Source: Spirochaetaceae bacterium (GTDB lineage: Bacteria; Spirochaetota; Spirochaetia; DSM-27196; SKKC01). From it: DNA of 64,000 bases. The position numbers and the translations under genes are program-made. Shown here in pieces: positions 47,116 to 56,933 of the stretch. A model generated the notes under the pieces. The model did no database searches. It was given only the letters and a program-made list of their open reading frames with translations, and was not told the origin of the DNA. Each line of letters opens with the position of its first letter. Position 1 is the first letter of the stretch. The stretch covers positions 1-64,000 of the forward strand of contig RECN01000059.1 in the NCBI GenBank assembly GCA_007694005.1, given 5' to 3'.

Positions 47116-48177
47116 TCAGACGACAAGCTCGTCCTCACCCGCACGAGCCACGACAATTTCTCCCTGCTCCTCGAGTTTCCGGATTATGCTCACGATCTTC
47201 TGTTGTGACTCTTCGACGTCTTTCATTCGAATGGGCCCCATATACTCCATATCTTCTTTCAGCAGCGTACTCGCCCGCTTTGACATGTTACGGAAGATCT
47301 TGTCCTGAACCTCGGTATCGACGCTCTTGAGCGCTTTCGCCAGCTCGCTTGTATCCACTTCGCGCATGACCTTCTGTATGGCGCGGTCGTCAAGCATGAC
47401 GATGTCCTCAAAGACAAACATGCGCTTCTTGATCTCTTCGGCGAGTTCGGGATCTTCTTCTTCAAGGCTCTCGATAATGACCTTTTCCGTCGAACGGTCG
47501 ACGAGGTTCAGGATCTCGACGATGCTCTCGACACCACCCGCGGCGGTATAGTCCTCACTCGAAAGCGTAGACAGCTTCTTCTCGAGCACACGTTCAACCT
47601 CACGAAGAACTTCGGGACTGGTTCTGTCCATAGTTGCGATACGTTTGGCGACGTCACTCTGCACGTCATGAGGAAGGCTGCCGAGAATCACGCTTGCCTT
47701 CTGAGGTTCGAGATATGCGAGGATAAGCGCAATTGTCTGCGGATGCTCCTGCTGTATGAAGTTCAGAAGATGCGTCGGATCGGTGCGCCGGATAAAGTCA
47801 AAAGGTCTGACCTGTAGGCTTGAGGTGAGACGGTTGATTATGTCGACGGCCTTCTGACTGCCCAGGCTCTTTTCGAGAAGCTCGCGGGCGTAGTCTATAC
47901 CCCCGGTCGTGATGAAGTCCTGGGCCATCATGAGTTCCTGGAACTCCTGAAGCACCCGGTCACGATCCTCCGAATCCACGGTTTCGAGCCGCGCTATTTC
48001 GAAGGTCAGCGTCTCAATCTCGTCTTCCCGCAGATGCTTGAAAATCTCGCTTGAGATTTCGCTGCCTATGGTTACGAGAAACACTGCAGCCTTCTGACGA
48101 CCGGTCAGCTCCTTCCGGTGACCGCCGGCCTTCTTTGGTGCACCGCCTCCTGCGGCTGTGGCGCTTCCTTTGGCCAT
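47116..48177 (-). CDS. fliG: Flagellar motor switch protein FliG
   Basis: LTGRQKAAVFLVTIGSEISSEIFKHLREDEIE; EHPQTIALILAYLEPQKASVIL; FVFEDIVMLDDRAIQKVMREVD. Confidence 0.97.
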   Translation of the reverse strand: MAKGSATAAGGGAPKKAGGHRKELTGRQKAAVFLVTIGSEISSEIFKHLREDEIETLTFEIARLETVDSEDRDRVLQEFQELMMAQDFITTGGIDYARELLEKSLGSQKAVDIINRLTSSLQVRPFDFIRRTDPTHLLNFIQQEHPQTIALILAYLEPQKASVILGSLPHDVQSDVAKRIATMDRTSPEVLREVERVLEKKLSTLSSEDYTAAGGVESIVEILNLVDRSTEKVIIESLEEEDPELAEEIKKRMFVFEDIVMLDDRAIQKVMREVDTSELAKALKSVDTEVQDKIFRNMSKRASTLLKEDMEYMGPIRMKDVEESQQKIVSIIRKLEEQGEIVVARAGEDELVV

Positions 48178-48178
48178 A

Positions 48179-49885
48179 CTACTCCTCCATCAACCACGTG
48201 CGAATCAGCTGGGCGACATCTTCCGGATGTTCGCGTGCCATATTAATGGCGTTTTCGTGCATCTCCATGCGCGCCCGCTCTTCGACACTCATCTCAACTT
48301 CCGTGCCTTCTTCTTCCGCGCTTCTGAGGGCAGCCTCTCTCATTGCCTGATGCTGCCGTGCAAGCTCTTCCTCACGTCTGCGTCGCCGCCGCTCGAGCTC
48401 GCGCTGTATGATACGCACCACGATGAACAGGGCCAGCAGGGCTGCCAGACCCAGCAGACTGAACAGTATGATCTGCTGTACCTGCCGCTGTCTGCGGAAC
48501 ACATCGTCTTCCTCGCGGTGCTGGGCGGATCGATTGAACTGAAGATGCTGCACCCTGACCTGGTCACCGCGTCCGGAACTGAACCCGACAGCTGCTTCGA
48601 CGAGCTCTCTCGCGATTTCCAGATCCTCGGGTGAAATCGGCGTGTAGGTCCGTGAAATACTTCCATCGGGGTTCATGACAACGTTTCCATTGTCATCGTA
48701 CTCCCATTCCCAGCGTCCATCGAGCGCAACACCGACCGATATTCGCTGCACGCTCGGTGCACCGGTCTCATTCGTCACCGTGCGGTTCAGCTCAAAGTTC
48801 CGGGTCAGCTCTTCCCGATTATAACTGCCGACAACTCCGGCACGGTCAAGATACTCAGGCGGTGTCTGCCCCTCCTGTCCCGGCGGGCCTTCAGGATTAA
48901 AGCCGGTACCCTCAAACCGTTCGAGAAAATCCCGCTCGCTTCGCGGAATATTGAGTACAAACTCGCTGTCATCAAAAGGTGTGCGCGGGTTGTTCTGTCG
49001 GGTGATGATCGGAAAGAATTCCTCCGACTCCCGGGTGAACTTCCCGAAATCCAGGTCAACGTTGATATTGGCGACCCGTACGCGGTCTGCACCGAAAATC
49101 CCCTCAAGCGCACTTCGAATGCTCGAAATGTAGCGCTCCTCGAGTTCACGTGTTACCTGAAGCTCACGGCGTCTGATCTCCAGGTCATCAAACTCCGCTA
49201 AAGACTCGAAGTTGTTCAGCACGACACCGGAACGATCATTGATCGTGATATGCCTCGATTGCAGGCCCTCAACGGCAAACATGATCAGCCGCTCGATACC
49301 TTCAATTTTCCTGCGATTTTCCCTGATGTCGCTACCGGGTCGGGGTTCGATTATGACGCTCGCGGTGACTGGCTGCTGATCCTCGGAGAACAGACGATCA
49401 CCGGGAATCACAAGCGAAACACTGGCGGCGTCCACCTCTTCGAGCGCGACGATGTGCTGTTCAAGGGCGCGGGTGATAGACCGTTGCAGATTAACGTTCC
49501 GCTCGAAGTCTGTCTGTGTCCAGCGCTCTATGTCAAAGAGTTCCCAGGGGTCGGTACGCGGAGGCACCAGCTGTTCACGGGTCAGTATAGCCCGCATTCT
49601 TCGCGCGGCAGACTCATTCTCTACGAAGATGCGACCGTCGTTGCCTATAGTATAGGCGACGTTCTCTTCGTCGAGTCGGAATGATATCCGGTCGAGAAAA
49701 TCAGGGTCGGTTACCGGACGTGTCAGCAGGGGCACCCTGCTCGGTGAGGCACTCACCGAGAGAAGCGCTATGGTTCCCCCGATGGCAGCTACTGCTATGC
49801 CTGCGAATACGATTTTCTGGACGGTTGTCCATCCGGACCACAGCTTTGATAGCTGCTCCCGCCGCTGCTTAATCCAGTCACTCAT
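48179..49885 (-). CDS. fliF: MS-ring protein FliF
   Basis: RVPLLTRPVTDPDFLDRISFRLDEENVAYTI; two TM segments; start set at MSDWIKQRR. Confidence 0.96.
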   Translation of the reverse strand: MSDWIKQRREQLSKLWSGWTTVQKIVFAGIAVAAIGGTIALLSVSASPSRVPLLTRPVTDPDFLDRISFRLDEENVAYTIGNDGRIFVENESAARRMRAILTREQLVPPRTDPWELFDIERWTQTDFERNVNLQRSITRALEQHIVALEEVDAASVSLVIPGDRLFSEDQQPVTASVIIEPRPGSDIRENRRKIEGIERLIMFAVEGLQSRHITINDRSGVVLNNFESLAEFDDLEIRRRELQVTRELEERYISSIRSALEGIFGADRVRVANINVDLDFGKFTRESEEFFPIITRQNNPRTPFDDSEFVLNIPRSERDFLERFEGTGFNPEGPPGQEGQTPPEYLDRAGVVGSYNREELTRNFELNRTVTNETGAPSVQRISVGVALDGRWEWEYDDNGNVVMNPDGSISRTYTPISPEDLEIARELVEAAVGFSSGRGDQVRVQHLQFNRSAQHREEDDVFRRQRQVQQIILFSLLGLAALLALFIVVRIIQRELERRRRRREEELARQHQAMREAALRSAEEEGTEVEMSVEERARMEMHENAINMAREHPEDVAQLIRTWLMEE

Positions 49886-49965
49886 GTCCCCTCCCATGGG
49901 TGCATGTATGCGGAGCGTTGTGATCTGACGATGCGAACGGACATCATCAGAACTACAACCCAGTC

Positions 49966-49994
49966 ATTATGTACCTACCACCTGTCTGTGGCAA
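49966..49994 (-). promoter_or_regulatory. Candidate sigma-70 promoter upstream of fliF
   Basis: Minus strand TTGCCA-N17-CATAAT in the fliE-fliF gap of over 100 bp. Confidence 0.5.
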
Positions 49995-50004
49995 CACCTT
50001 GTCA

Positions 50005-50364
50005 TCACCTCAGGTTGGTGATCTCCCTGTACGCCTGAACGACGCGATCAATCACGTTGCGAGTCAGGCTCAGAGCCAGACTTGCCTGATTGGCCGCGAT
50101 CGTCACGTCATGCGGATGCACGCTATCAGGATCGATTACCGCCTGAATACTCAGATCCGTGTGAGCCTGCTCGAGTCGACTGACTTCACCAAGACTGTCA
50201 AACAGCATCCTGCTGAACGCTTCATCTCCGTCAGTTTGCTGTATAGCATCACCGGGTCCCGCGAAATGCCCTGCGCGCGTCCGCGCGAGCGGCACATCGT
50301 GTCCCCTGACCTGATCGGGACTGAAACCGTGTGTCATCATTGATCCTATGTTGTTCATCTGCAT
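50005..50364 (-). CDS. fliE: Flagellar basal body protein FliE
   Basis: FSRMLFDSLGEVSRLEQAHTDLSIQAVIDPDSVHPHDVTIAANQASLALSLTRNVIDRVVQAYREITNLR. Confidence 0.95.
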   Translation of the reverse strand: MQMNNIGSMMTHGFSPDQVRGHDVPLARTRAGHFAGPGDAIQQTDGDEAFSRMLFDSLGEVSRLEQAHTDLSIQAVIDPDSVHPHDVTIAANQASLALSLTRNVIDRVVQAYREITNLR

Positions 50365-50386
50365 CCCCTCCCACAGAGATCAGTCA

Positions 50387-50404
50387 CACCCGGAAGCCCG
50401 GGTG
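50387..50404 (-). other. GC-rich intercistronic hairpin between flgC and fliE
   Basis: CACCCGG-GCTT-CCGGGTG (perfect 7-bp stem, 4-nt loop), 8 nt after the flgC stop; no T-tract follows. Confidence 0.5.
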
Positions 50405-50411
50405 GAATCCA

Positions 50412-50873
50412 CTAACCACGACCGATCTGCAACGCTCCCTGGAACATTGATCTCGCACCATCGATGACGCGGGTATTGGCCTCGTAGTTTCGTGACGCCG
50501 ATATGAGATCGACCATTTCATCGACGATATTCACGTTTGGCATCTCAACGTAACCCGCGCGCGGTCCGTCGAGTATAGCGTCGGGGTGATTCGGATCGTA
50601 GACGAGTCTCGGATCTGCATCCATGTCTTTCTGTATGTTCACAACCCGGACACCCTGCCCGACGCCGTTATCGAGTCGCTCCGGCAGAAACTGGCTTCTC
50701 CAGTAGGGCTGGTCGACACGAGGCCTGAATACGATGCGGCTTCGACGGAATGGCCCACCCTCGGTCGTCCTGGTCGTGTTTGCATTGGCGATGTTATCGG
50801 CAATGACATCCTGACGAAGGCGCTGCGCCGTGAGGCCTGTAGCTGCGATGTTAATGGTCGAAAAAAGTCCCAT
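50412..50873 (-). CDS. flgC: Flagellar rod protein FlgC
   Basis: INIAATGLTAQRLRQDVIADNIANANTTRT; MPNVNIVDEMVDLISASRNYEANTRVIDGARSM. Confidence 0.96.
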   Translation of the reverse strand: MGLFSTINIAATGLTAQRLRQDVIADNIANANTTRTTEGGPFRRSRIVFRPRVDQPYWRSQFLPERLDNGVGQGVRVVNIQKDMDADPRLVYDPNHPDAILDGPRAGYVEMPNVNIVDEMVDLISASRNYEANTRVIDGARSMFQGALQIGRG

Positions 50874-50884
50874 ATACGTTTCCC

Positions 50885-51304
50885 TTACCCGAGCACGATG
50901 TTCAGCCGGTTAAAATGCTCACCGACGTTCTGTGCCATAAGCTGATAACTGAGCATATTGTTCAGCATATTCATTGACTCAACTTCGATATCGACGTTGT
51001 TCCCGTTGTTCCGGGCCATTGTTTCCCAGTCGAGAATCCTGCGCGGCCTCACGCTGCGATAGTCGGTCGGACGCTCGAAGGCGATATGCCGTTCATTTGT
51101 CAGCGACTCGTTGAAACTCCGGGGACGATTCTCGCTTTCGATCGCACGTCGGAGGCCGCTTTCAAAGTTAACGAAGCTCCGCTTGAAGCCGGGAGTATCT
51201 GCATTCGCGATGTTGTTTGCGATGACATTCTGCCTGAGCATGCTGACATCCATGGTGCGCTGGAGAACATCCAGGTTTCTGCCCCACGAGTTATTCGTAA
51301 ACAC
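50885..51304 (-). CDS. flgB: Flagellar rod protein FlgB
   Basis: VLQRTMDVSMLRQNVIANNIANADTPGFKRSFVNFE; GTG start with upstream GGGAGGA. Confidence 0.96.
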   Translation of the reverse strand: MFTNNSWGRNLDVLQRTMDVSMLRQNVIANNIANADTPGFKRSFVNFESGLRRAIESENRPRSFNESLTNERHIAFERPTDYRSVRPRRILDWETMARNNGNNVDIEVESMNMLNNMLSYQLMAQNVGEHFNRLNIVLG

Positions 51305-51327
51305 GGCTATCCATTCCTCCCGATCTT

Positions 51328-51364
51328 TGTGCAGGTTCCTTCCATATATTTCGGCACCTGCACA
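51328..51364. promoter_or_regulatory. Perfect 9-bp inverted repeat TGTGCAGGT-N19-ACCTGCACA upstream of flgB
   Basis: Arms at 51328-51336 and 51356-51364; one arm lies in the promoter spacer, the other downstream of the -10. Confidence 0.7.
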
Positions 51365-51373
51365 GCATTTTTA
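51348..51373 (-). promoter_or_regulatory. Candidate sigma-28 (FliA/WhiG/SigD-type) promoter for the flgB operon
   Basis: Minus strand TAAA-N14-GCCGAAAT; consensus TAAA-N15-GCCGATAT/A. Confidence 0.6.
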
Positions 51374-51377
51374 AGCT

Positions 51378-52760
51378 CTACAGGATAAACCTGCTGAGAT
51401 CCTGATCCTGAACCACCGACGAAAGCCGTTCCTGCACGTATTTCGCGGAAATCGGTATTGTCTGCCCTTTCAGGTCAGGAGCGTCAAAACTCACCTCCTC
51501 AAGCAGAAGCTCAAGGATGGTATGCAGGCGTCGCGCACCGATGTTCTCGGTCTTGCTGTTAACGGTGGCGGCAATCGTCGATAGTTCCTGTATCGCATCA
51601 TCCTGAAACTCCAGCGTGACTCCCTCGGTCTTCAGAAGCTCGGTATACTGTCGAATCAGGGCGTTCTTCGGTTGTGTAAGAATACGCACGAAGTCGGCGG
51701 CATCGAGAGCCTCAAGCTCGACTCTGAGCGGAAACCGCCCCTGGAGTTCGGGTATCAGGTCGCTGGGCTTGGACATGTGAAAGGCACCGGCTGCGATGAA
51801 CAGAATGTGGCTGGTATCGACCATACCGTGCTTGGTGTTCACCTGACTGCCCTCAACGATGGGAAGTATATCCCGCTGCACCCCTTCGCGGCTTACATCG
51901 ATTCCGCTCTTGGAGGAGCTACCGGCAATCTTGTCGATTTCGTCGAGGAACACGATACCCATCTGCTCGACACGATCCCGCGCGAGCTCGCTGACCTGCT
52001 CCTGATCGACGAGTTTCTCCATTTCTTCCTGCATGATCACGTCCCGAGCGTGTTTAATACTCATGCGCTTCTTTTTCTTCTTACCGCCGAAGAGATTGCC
52101 AAGGTTGCCTAGATTGAGATCCATTTCCTCAAAACTACTACCCTGGAAGATCTCGATGGCCGGCATATTGCTCTTCGTTACCGATATTTCCACGTCTTTC
52201 TCGTCAAGGTCGCCGCGCCTGAGCCGATCACGAAACTTCTCCCGGGTTGCGCTCTGTGCCTCGACGGCACCGGAATCCGGCTGCTCGGGCTTGAACCCGA
52301 CTCCCTCGACCGCCTGAGACCCCGATGGTTTCTTTACCCCCGGCAGAAGCAGATCGAGAAGCTGCTCTTCGGTGCGTTTCTCCGCTTCCTCGCGGACATC
52401 CTCCTGCAGCTCGGACTTCACGATGTTCACCGCGACGCTCATGAGGTCCCGGATCATGCTCTCTACGTCACGGCCGACGTAGCCGACCTCGGTGTATTTG
52501 GTCGCTTCAACCTTGATAAAGGGAGCGCCCGTGAGCTTCGAAAGCCGTCTTGCAATTTCCGTCTTGCCTACGCCGGTCGGTCCGATCATGATGATATTCT
52601 TCGGCGCAACCTCATCGCGAAGTTCTTCCGGCAGTTTCCGGCGACGCATGCGATTCCTCAAGGCGATCGCAACGGCTTTTTTGGCTTTTTCCTGACCGAT
52701 GATGAACTTATCGAGTTCAGCAACGATCTCTCGTGGCGTCAGATCCTGGTACTCTCTCAT
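51378..52760 (-). CDS. hslU: HslU ATPase subunit
   Basis: [40 protein letters not shown]; start set at 52760 since the longer ORF runs through hslV. Confidence 0.97.
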   Translation of the reverse strand: MREYQDLTPREIVAELDKFIIGQEKAKKAVAIALRNRMRRRKLPEELRDEVAPKNIIMIGPTGVGKTEIARRLSKLTGAPFIKVEATKYTEVGYVGRDVESMIRDLMSVAVNIVKSELQEDVREEAEKRTEEQLLDLLLPGVKKPSGSQAVEGVGFKPEQPDSGAVEAQSATREKFRDRLRRGDLDEKDVEISVTKSNMPAIEIFQGSSFEEMDLNLGNLGNLFGGKKKKKRMSIKHARDVIMQEEMEKLVDQEQVSELARDRVEQMGIVFLDEIDKIAGSSSKSGIDVSREGVQRDILPIVEGSQVNTKHGMVDTSHILFIAAGAFHMSKPSDLIPELQGRFPLRVELEALDAADFVRILTQPKNALIRQYTELLKTEGVTLEFQDDAIQELSTIAATVNSKTENIGARRLHTILELLLEEVSFDAPDLKGQTIPISAKYVQERLSSVVQDQDLSRFIL

Positions 52761-52762
52761 GT

Positions 52763-53299
52763 CTAGTTCAACTCCTCGACGATCACGTTCGTGTTGGTAT
52801 AGATGCAAATGGAACCGGCAATGCGCAGGCTTCGCTCGGCAATTTCCCCGGCCGTCAGGTCGCTGCCGTCCAGATACGCCCGGGCGGCGGCCTGAGCGTA
52901 GCTTCCGCCACTGCCTATAGCGAGAACCCCCTCTTCGGGCTCGATGACATCTCCGTTTCCCGAAATAAGAAACATGCGCTCCCTGTTTGCAACGAGCAGA
53001 AGGGCTTCGAGTCTTCGAAGCATGCGATCGGTCCGCCATTCTTTGGCCAGCTCGACGGCAGCCCTCATGAGATCGCCGGAATACTCCTTGACCTTCGCCT
53101 CAAAACGTTCAAAAAGCGTGAAAGCGTCCGCAGTACCGCCGGCGAAGCCGACAAGGATGCTGTTATCGTAGACGGTACGGACCTTTCGCGCGTTTCCCTT
53201 CATAACCGTCTCACCAAGGGTGACCTGACCATCGGCGGCCATCGCCGTTTTCCCGTCTTTCTGTACCGCCACGACAGTGGTACTACGTATTCGTTTCAT
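52763..53299 (-). CDS. hslV: HslV protease subunit
   Basis: [39 protein letters not shown]. Confidence 0.97.
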   Translation of the reverse strand: MKRIRSTTVVAVQKDGKTAMAADGQVTLGETVMKGNARKVRTVYDNSILVGFAGGTADAFTLFERFEAKVKEYSGDLMRAAVELAKEWRTDRMLRRLEALLLVANRERMFLISGNGDVIEPEEGVLAIGSGGSYAQAAARAYLDGSDLTAGEIAERSLRIAGSICIYTNTNVIVEELN

Positions 53300-54261
53300 T
53301 TTTCTTTCTCCTGTGGTTCCGGACGACGTGCCGAACGGGCGTGCGGATGAGCCTGTGAGTATATCCGCTTCAGCCCCGCGATGCCCACATGCGTATACAC
53401 CTGTGTAGTGGAAGGCCTGCTGTGACCGAGCAGTTCCTGCACCACGCGGATGTCAGCACCTTCGTCGAGAACGTGTGTTGCGAAACTGTGGCGGAATGTA
53501 TGCGGGGTGACCCGCTTCGAAATACCTGCTTCATTGCACCGTTTCTCTACGATTCCAAACACGCCTCGCGAACTTAATGTACCGCCGCGGAGATTCACAA
53601 ACAATGGGGTCGCCCCCTGTTTTCCCAGGCGACTGAGCAAAGCCTCGCGATAGGGCAGATACGCGGCAAGCGCTTCCCGTGCAGGAGCGCCGAGGAACAC
53701 CACACGATCCTTCCCGCCCTTTCCGTGCACGACTACGCGGCCGCGCCTCATGTCGACCTCCCGAAGCACAATCCCGCAAAGTTCGCCTACCCGACACCCG
53801 GTCGAGTAGAGCATCTCAAGTATGGCCTTGTCGCGCCGTGCCCGCAACCCGTTACCTTTTACGCACAGAACCTGCTCGATTTCTTTCTGATCAAGAACCT
53901 CAGGAAGACTCTTCCGCTGCTTCGGCCGCCGCAGCGATTCGGTGGGCATGTTTTCACGCAAACCCATTCTCTGCTCGAAACGGAACAGTCCGCTCAGGGC
54001 GGACAGGGCACGGGAAATGCTTCGCGCAGACTTGCCTGCGCGCGATTCTGCCGCAACAAACGCACGCAGCATCTCGCGATCTTCAGGGACGTCTTCGAGC
54101 GCAGAAGCCGTCCTCCACGAAGTAAACGCCCGAAGATCCGCCTCGTAGGACCGCAGCGTCTGGGGACTCATGCTGCGCACGGCGCGAAGGTATTCCAGAA
54201 AGCGGACGCTTGAGTCGGAAAGGGCTGGTGCGACGTTCAGATCGCGCTTCTCAGTTGCCAT
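53296..54261 (-). CDS. xerC: Tyrosine recombinase XerC/CodV-type
   Basis: Catalytic motifs [44 protein letters not shown]; next to hslVU. Confidence 0.9.
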   Translation of the reverse strand: MATEKRDLNVAPALSDSSVRFLEYLRAVRSMSPQTLRSYEADLRAFTSWRTASALEDVPEDREMLRAFVAAESRAGKSARSISRALSALSGLFRFEQRMGLRENMPTESLRRPKQRKSLPEVLDQKEIEQVLCVKGNGLRARRDKAILEMLYSTGCRVGELCGIVLREVDMRRGRVVVHGKGGKDRVVFLGAPAREALAAYLPYREALLSRLGKQGATPLFVNLRGGTLSSRGVFGIVEKRCNEAGISKRVTPHTFRHSFATHVLDEGADIRVVQELLGHSRPSTTQVYTHVGIAGLKRIYSQAHPHARSARRPEPQEKEK

Positions 54262-55273
54262 GCAGGGTACTTCCTTGATTGTGCGTCAGCGCGAGTTCGT
54301 GCTGGAGCGAGCGGGCAAGCAGCGTGCCTATATCCGCACGGCTATGTGCCGGTCGAACGGATCCGCCCCGATTGCCTGCAGCGTGTTCGGCATATGCGGA
54401 GTCTGCAGGATCTTCATAGAGATCCGATGCACCGGCCACGATCCGTGCTCCCTCGTCCGACAGGGCCCGGGTTCCGGCTGCTGCCGGTCCTGCCGACACA
54501 CCGACTGAGTGGACACACAACTCGCGACCCTGGTCCAGAGCATAATCAGCGGTAATGAGGGCGCCGCTGTGCTCGGGAGCCTCCATCAGCACGACCCAGC
54601 GTGAAAGGCCGCTGATTATCCGGTTTCGTTGCGGGAAGTGATGCTTGAGCGGGGGGGTGCCGGGTGGATACTCGCTGACGATGGCGCCGTCGCTCTCAAG
54701 CATCCGCCCGGCAAGGCTGCGATGCGAAGCCGGATACAGGGTATCGATACCGCTTCCAAGCACCGCAGTCGTATGACCGCAGGCATCGACGGCTCCGCGA
54801 TGCGCCTCCCCGTCGATTCCGGCAGCAAGTCCACTGACCACCGGGATACCGTGGCCGGCAAGATCGGAGGCAAAACGCCGGGCCTCACGCCGCGCAGCTT
54901 CAGACGGATGTCGAGTGCCGACAACAGCACACTGCGGTGCATCGGGGGGCGCAATTTCTCCCCGGACGAACAGGAGAAATGGCGGATCAAAGGTCTCGCG
55001 TAAAAGCGGCGGGTACCCGGTCGACCAGACCGGCAAAATCCGAATTCCACGTGTCTCGCAGATCCTCAGATCCTGCTCACCCGCACGCAGAAGGGCAGCC
55101 GGGTCGAACGAGCGGATCTTCAGTCCACGTCCCGCAACCCGCGAAAGCCGGTCCTTGTCGAGCATCGAAAACCCCGACTCCGTGCGAACCGCCGTAAGTA
55201 CGGCTTCCTTTTCACCGCATCGGAGAGACGTAATGCGGTGAACAGCGAGAAACACGGGCGTAATCGGAGTCAT
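54251..55273 (-). CDS. dprA: DNA processing protein DprA
   Basis: VVGTRHPSEAARREARRFASDLAGHGIPVVSGLAAGIDGEAHRGA; GSGIDTLYPASHRSLA; FPQRNRIISGLS. Confidence 0.95.
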   Translation of the reverse strand: MTPITPVFLAVHRITSLRCGEKEAVLTAVRTESGFSMLDKDRLSRVAGRGLKIRSFDPAALLRAGEQDLRICETRGIRILPVWSTGYPPLLRETFDPPFLLFVRGEIAPPDAPQCAVVGTRHPSEAARREARRFASDLAGHGIPVVSGLAAGIDGEAHRGAVDACGHTTAVLGSGIDTLYPASHRSLAGRMLESDGAIVSEYPPGTPPLKHHFPQRNRIISGLSRWVVLMEAPEHSGALITADYALDQGRELCVHSVGVSAGPAAAGTRALSDEGARIVAGASDLYEDPADSAYAEHAAGNRGGSVRPAHSRADIGTLLARSLQHELALTHNQGSTLHGN

Positions 55274-55998
55274 TGGCTGCGAAGCTCCATCTGCAGGGCT
55301 CTGGCTCTGTCCCGGGTCTCGTTGTCGACCGCGTGTTCTATAACCTGATCGTACGCACGAACAGCCTCTTCCACGCGGCCAAGCGTAGCGAGCGCGTAGG
55401 CGCGGACGGCGTGCGCACGGTCATTCCGCGGTTGCGACTCGACGGCCCGGTCTGCGTAGACAAGCGCGTCCTCGGGGCGGTCGAGCTCAAAGGCGAGCAG
55501 CACAGAAAGTGCGTAGGCAGCTGCGGTATACCGTGGCCGCAGCTCAAGGGCGCGCCGATACGCACGCTCTGCGTGGTCCAGTCTCGCCTCGCGTTCTGCT
55601 GCGACTGTTGCCGCCTGAGCGTGCAGGCCTGCAGAAACGCCTATGTAGTAAAATATCGTCGGGTTCTCCGACTGAATCTCGGAAGCGTGAACAAACTGTT
55701 CCAGCGCCGGCCCGTACATTCGCTGGTCGAGCAGACGCATAGCCAGAAGCCGGTGCGCGTTAGCAAGATTGCCCAGGGCCCGGAGCGTTGACTCCACCTC
55801 GTCAAGATAGCGATCAACATCCTGCTCAAGCTCGCGTATCGTCGCCCGATCCGCCTCGCTGCGTTCTATCGCTTCGGGTTCCGTCATGAGCAGACGGTCC
55901 ACTGCACCGTCGCGTTCGGGCCTGCACGCGGCGAGCATCAGGCCCGCCGAACCGAGCAGGAGTATTGCACGCACTATGCTGATGGCTTTCGCTTGCAT
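55270..55998 (-). CDS. TPR-containing lipoprotein
   Basis: Lipobox LMLAACRPERD; TPR-like repeats RAYRRALELRPRYTAAAYALSVLLAFELDRPEDALVYADRAVESQPRN. Confidence 0.8.
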   Translation of the reverse strand: MQAKAISIVRAILLLGSAGLMLAACRPERDGAVDRLLMTEPEAIERSEADRATIRELEQDVDRYLDEVESTLRALGNLANAHRLLAMRLLDQRMYGPALEQFVHASEIQSENPTIFYYIGVSAGLHAQAATVAAEREARLDHAERAYRRALELRPRYTAAAYALSVLLAFELDRPEDALVYADRAVESQPRNDRAHAVRAYALATLGRVEEAVRAYDQVIEHAVDNETRDRARALQMELRSQ

Positions 55999-56021
55999 AC
56001 GCCTTCTCCGATAATCCCTGA

Positions 56022-56933
56022 CTATCCTCGTGGATGGTGTGTTCTGTGGTACTCCGCGAGAGCGTCCCGGTCCACATGGGTGTATATCTGTGTTGTGGAA
56101 ATATCCTGATGACCAAGAAGTTCCTGTACACTGCGGAGATCCGCACCTCCCTCCAGAAGATGAGTCGCAAAACTGTGTCTGAGCGTGTGAACCTTCGCGT
56201 CTATTCCGGTCTTTCCCGAGAGTTCACGAAACCGCTTCCACATACCCTTACGACTCAAACCTTCGCCCCGATTGTTTAAAAACAGACTGTCGGTGCGCTT
56301 TTTTGTTCTCACGAGCTTTGGCCTGCCCTTTTCGAGGTAATCCGACAAGCGCTGCACCGCTTCCTCTCCGAGTGGAACCAGACGTTCGCGATCGCCCTTA
56401 CCCCTCACCCGCACCACGCCTTCTCTGAGGTATATGCTGTTCAAACGTAGCTCAACGGCCTCCGAGATCCGCAGCCCGCAGGAATAGATCAGCTCGAACA
56501 GAGCTCGATCGCGCATACCGCGAGGTGTCGAACAGTCAATGCTCGCGAGCAGCTCGTCTATTTCTTCGACCCGGAGCACCCCTGGAATCCGCTGTTCGGC
56601 GCGTGGTACTTCAAGCAGCAGGGCGGGATTGTCCGGTCGGTAGTCATCGATCACGAGGAAGTGATACATCGCACGTATCGCGCTTATGATCTTTGCAACC
56701 GTACGCTGATCAACACCGTTCTCACCTCGACGACTGACGAGGTAGGACACGATCGTGTCGGTATCAAGATCGGCGACGTCCACCTTCTGAACGGCTGCGA
56801 AACGGGACAGCATCCTGCATTCCCGCATGTAGGTCTCGACCGTCTGTCGACTCAGCCTGAGCTCGACAGACAGGTAGTCTTCGAATCTCTCAAGTGTATC
56901 ACGTGACGTTGCTACGGCCGACGACTCACGCAC
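56022..56933 (-). CDS. xerD: Tyrosine recombinase XerD-type
   Basis: [58 protein letters not shown]; probable GTG start overlapping the ftsZ end. Confidence 0.88.
   Translation of the reverse strand: MRESSAVATSRDTLERFEDYLSVELRLSRQTVETYMRECRMLSRFAAVQKVDVADLDTDTIVSYLVSRRGENGVDQRTVAKIISAIRAMYHFLVIDDYRPDNPALLLEVPRAEQRIPGVLRVEEIDELLASIDCSTPRGMRDRALFELIYSCGLRISEAVELRLNSIYLREGVVRVRGKGDRERLVPLGEEAVQRLSDYLEKGRPKLVRTKKRTDSLFLNNRGEGLSRKGMWKRFRELSGKTGIDAKVHTLRHSFATHLLEGGADLRSVQELLGHQDISTTQIYTHVDRDALAEYHRTHHPRG

Noticed and set aside
52770-53039. N-terminal extension of the hslU ORF
   Set aside because: The extra residues are an out-of-frame read of hslV; the true start is the MREYQDL ATG at 52760.
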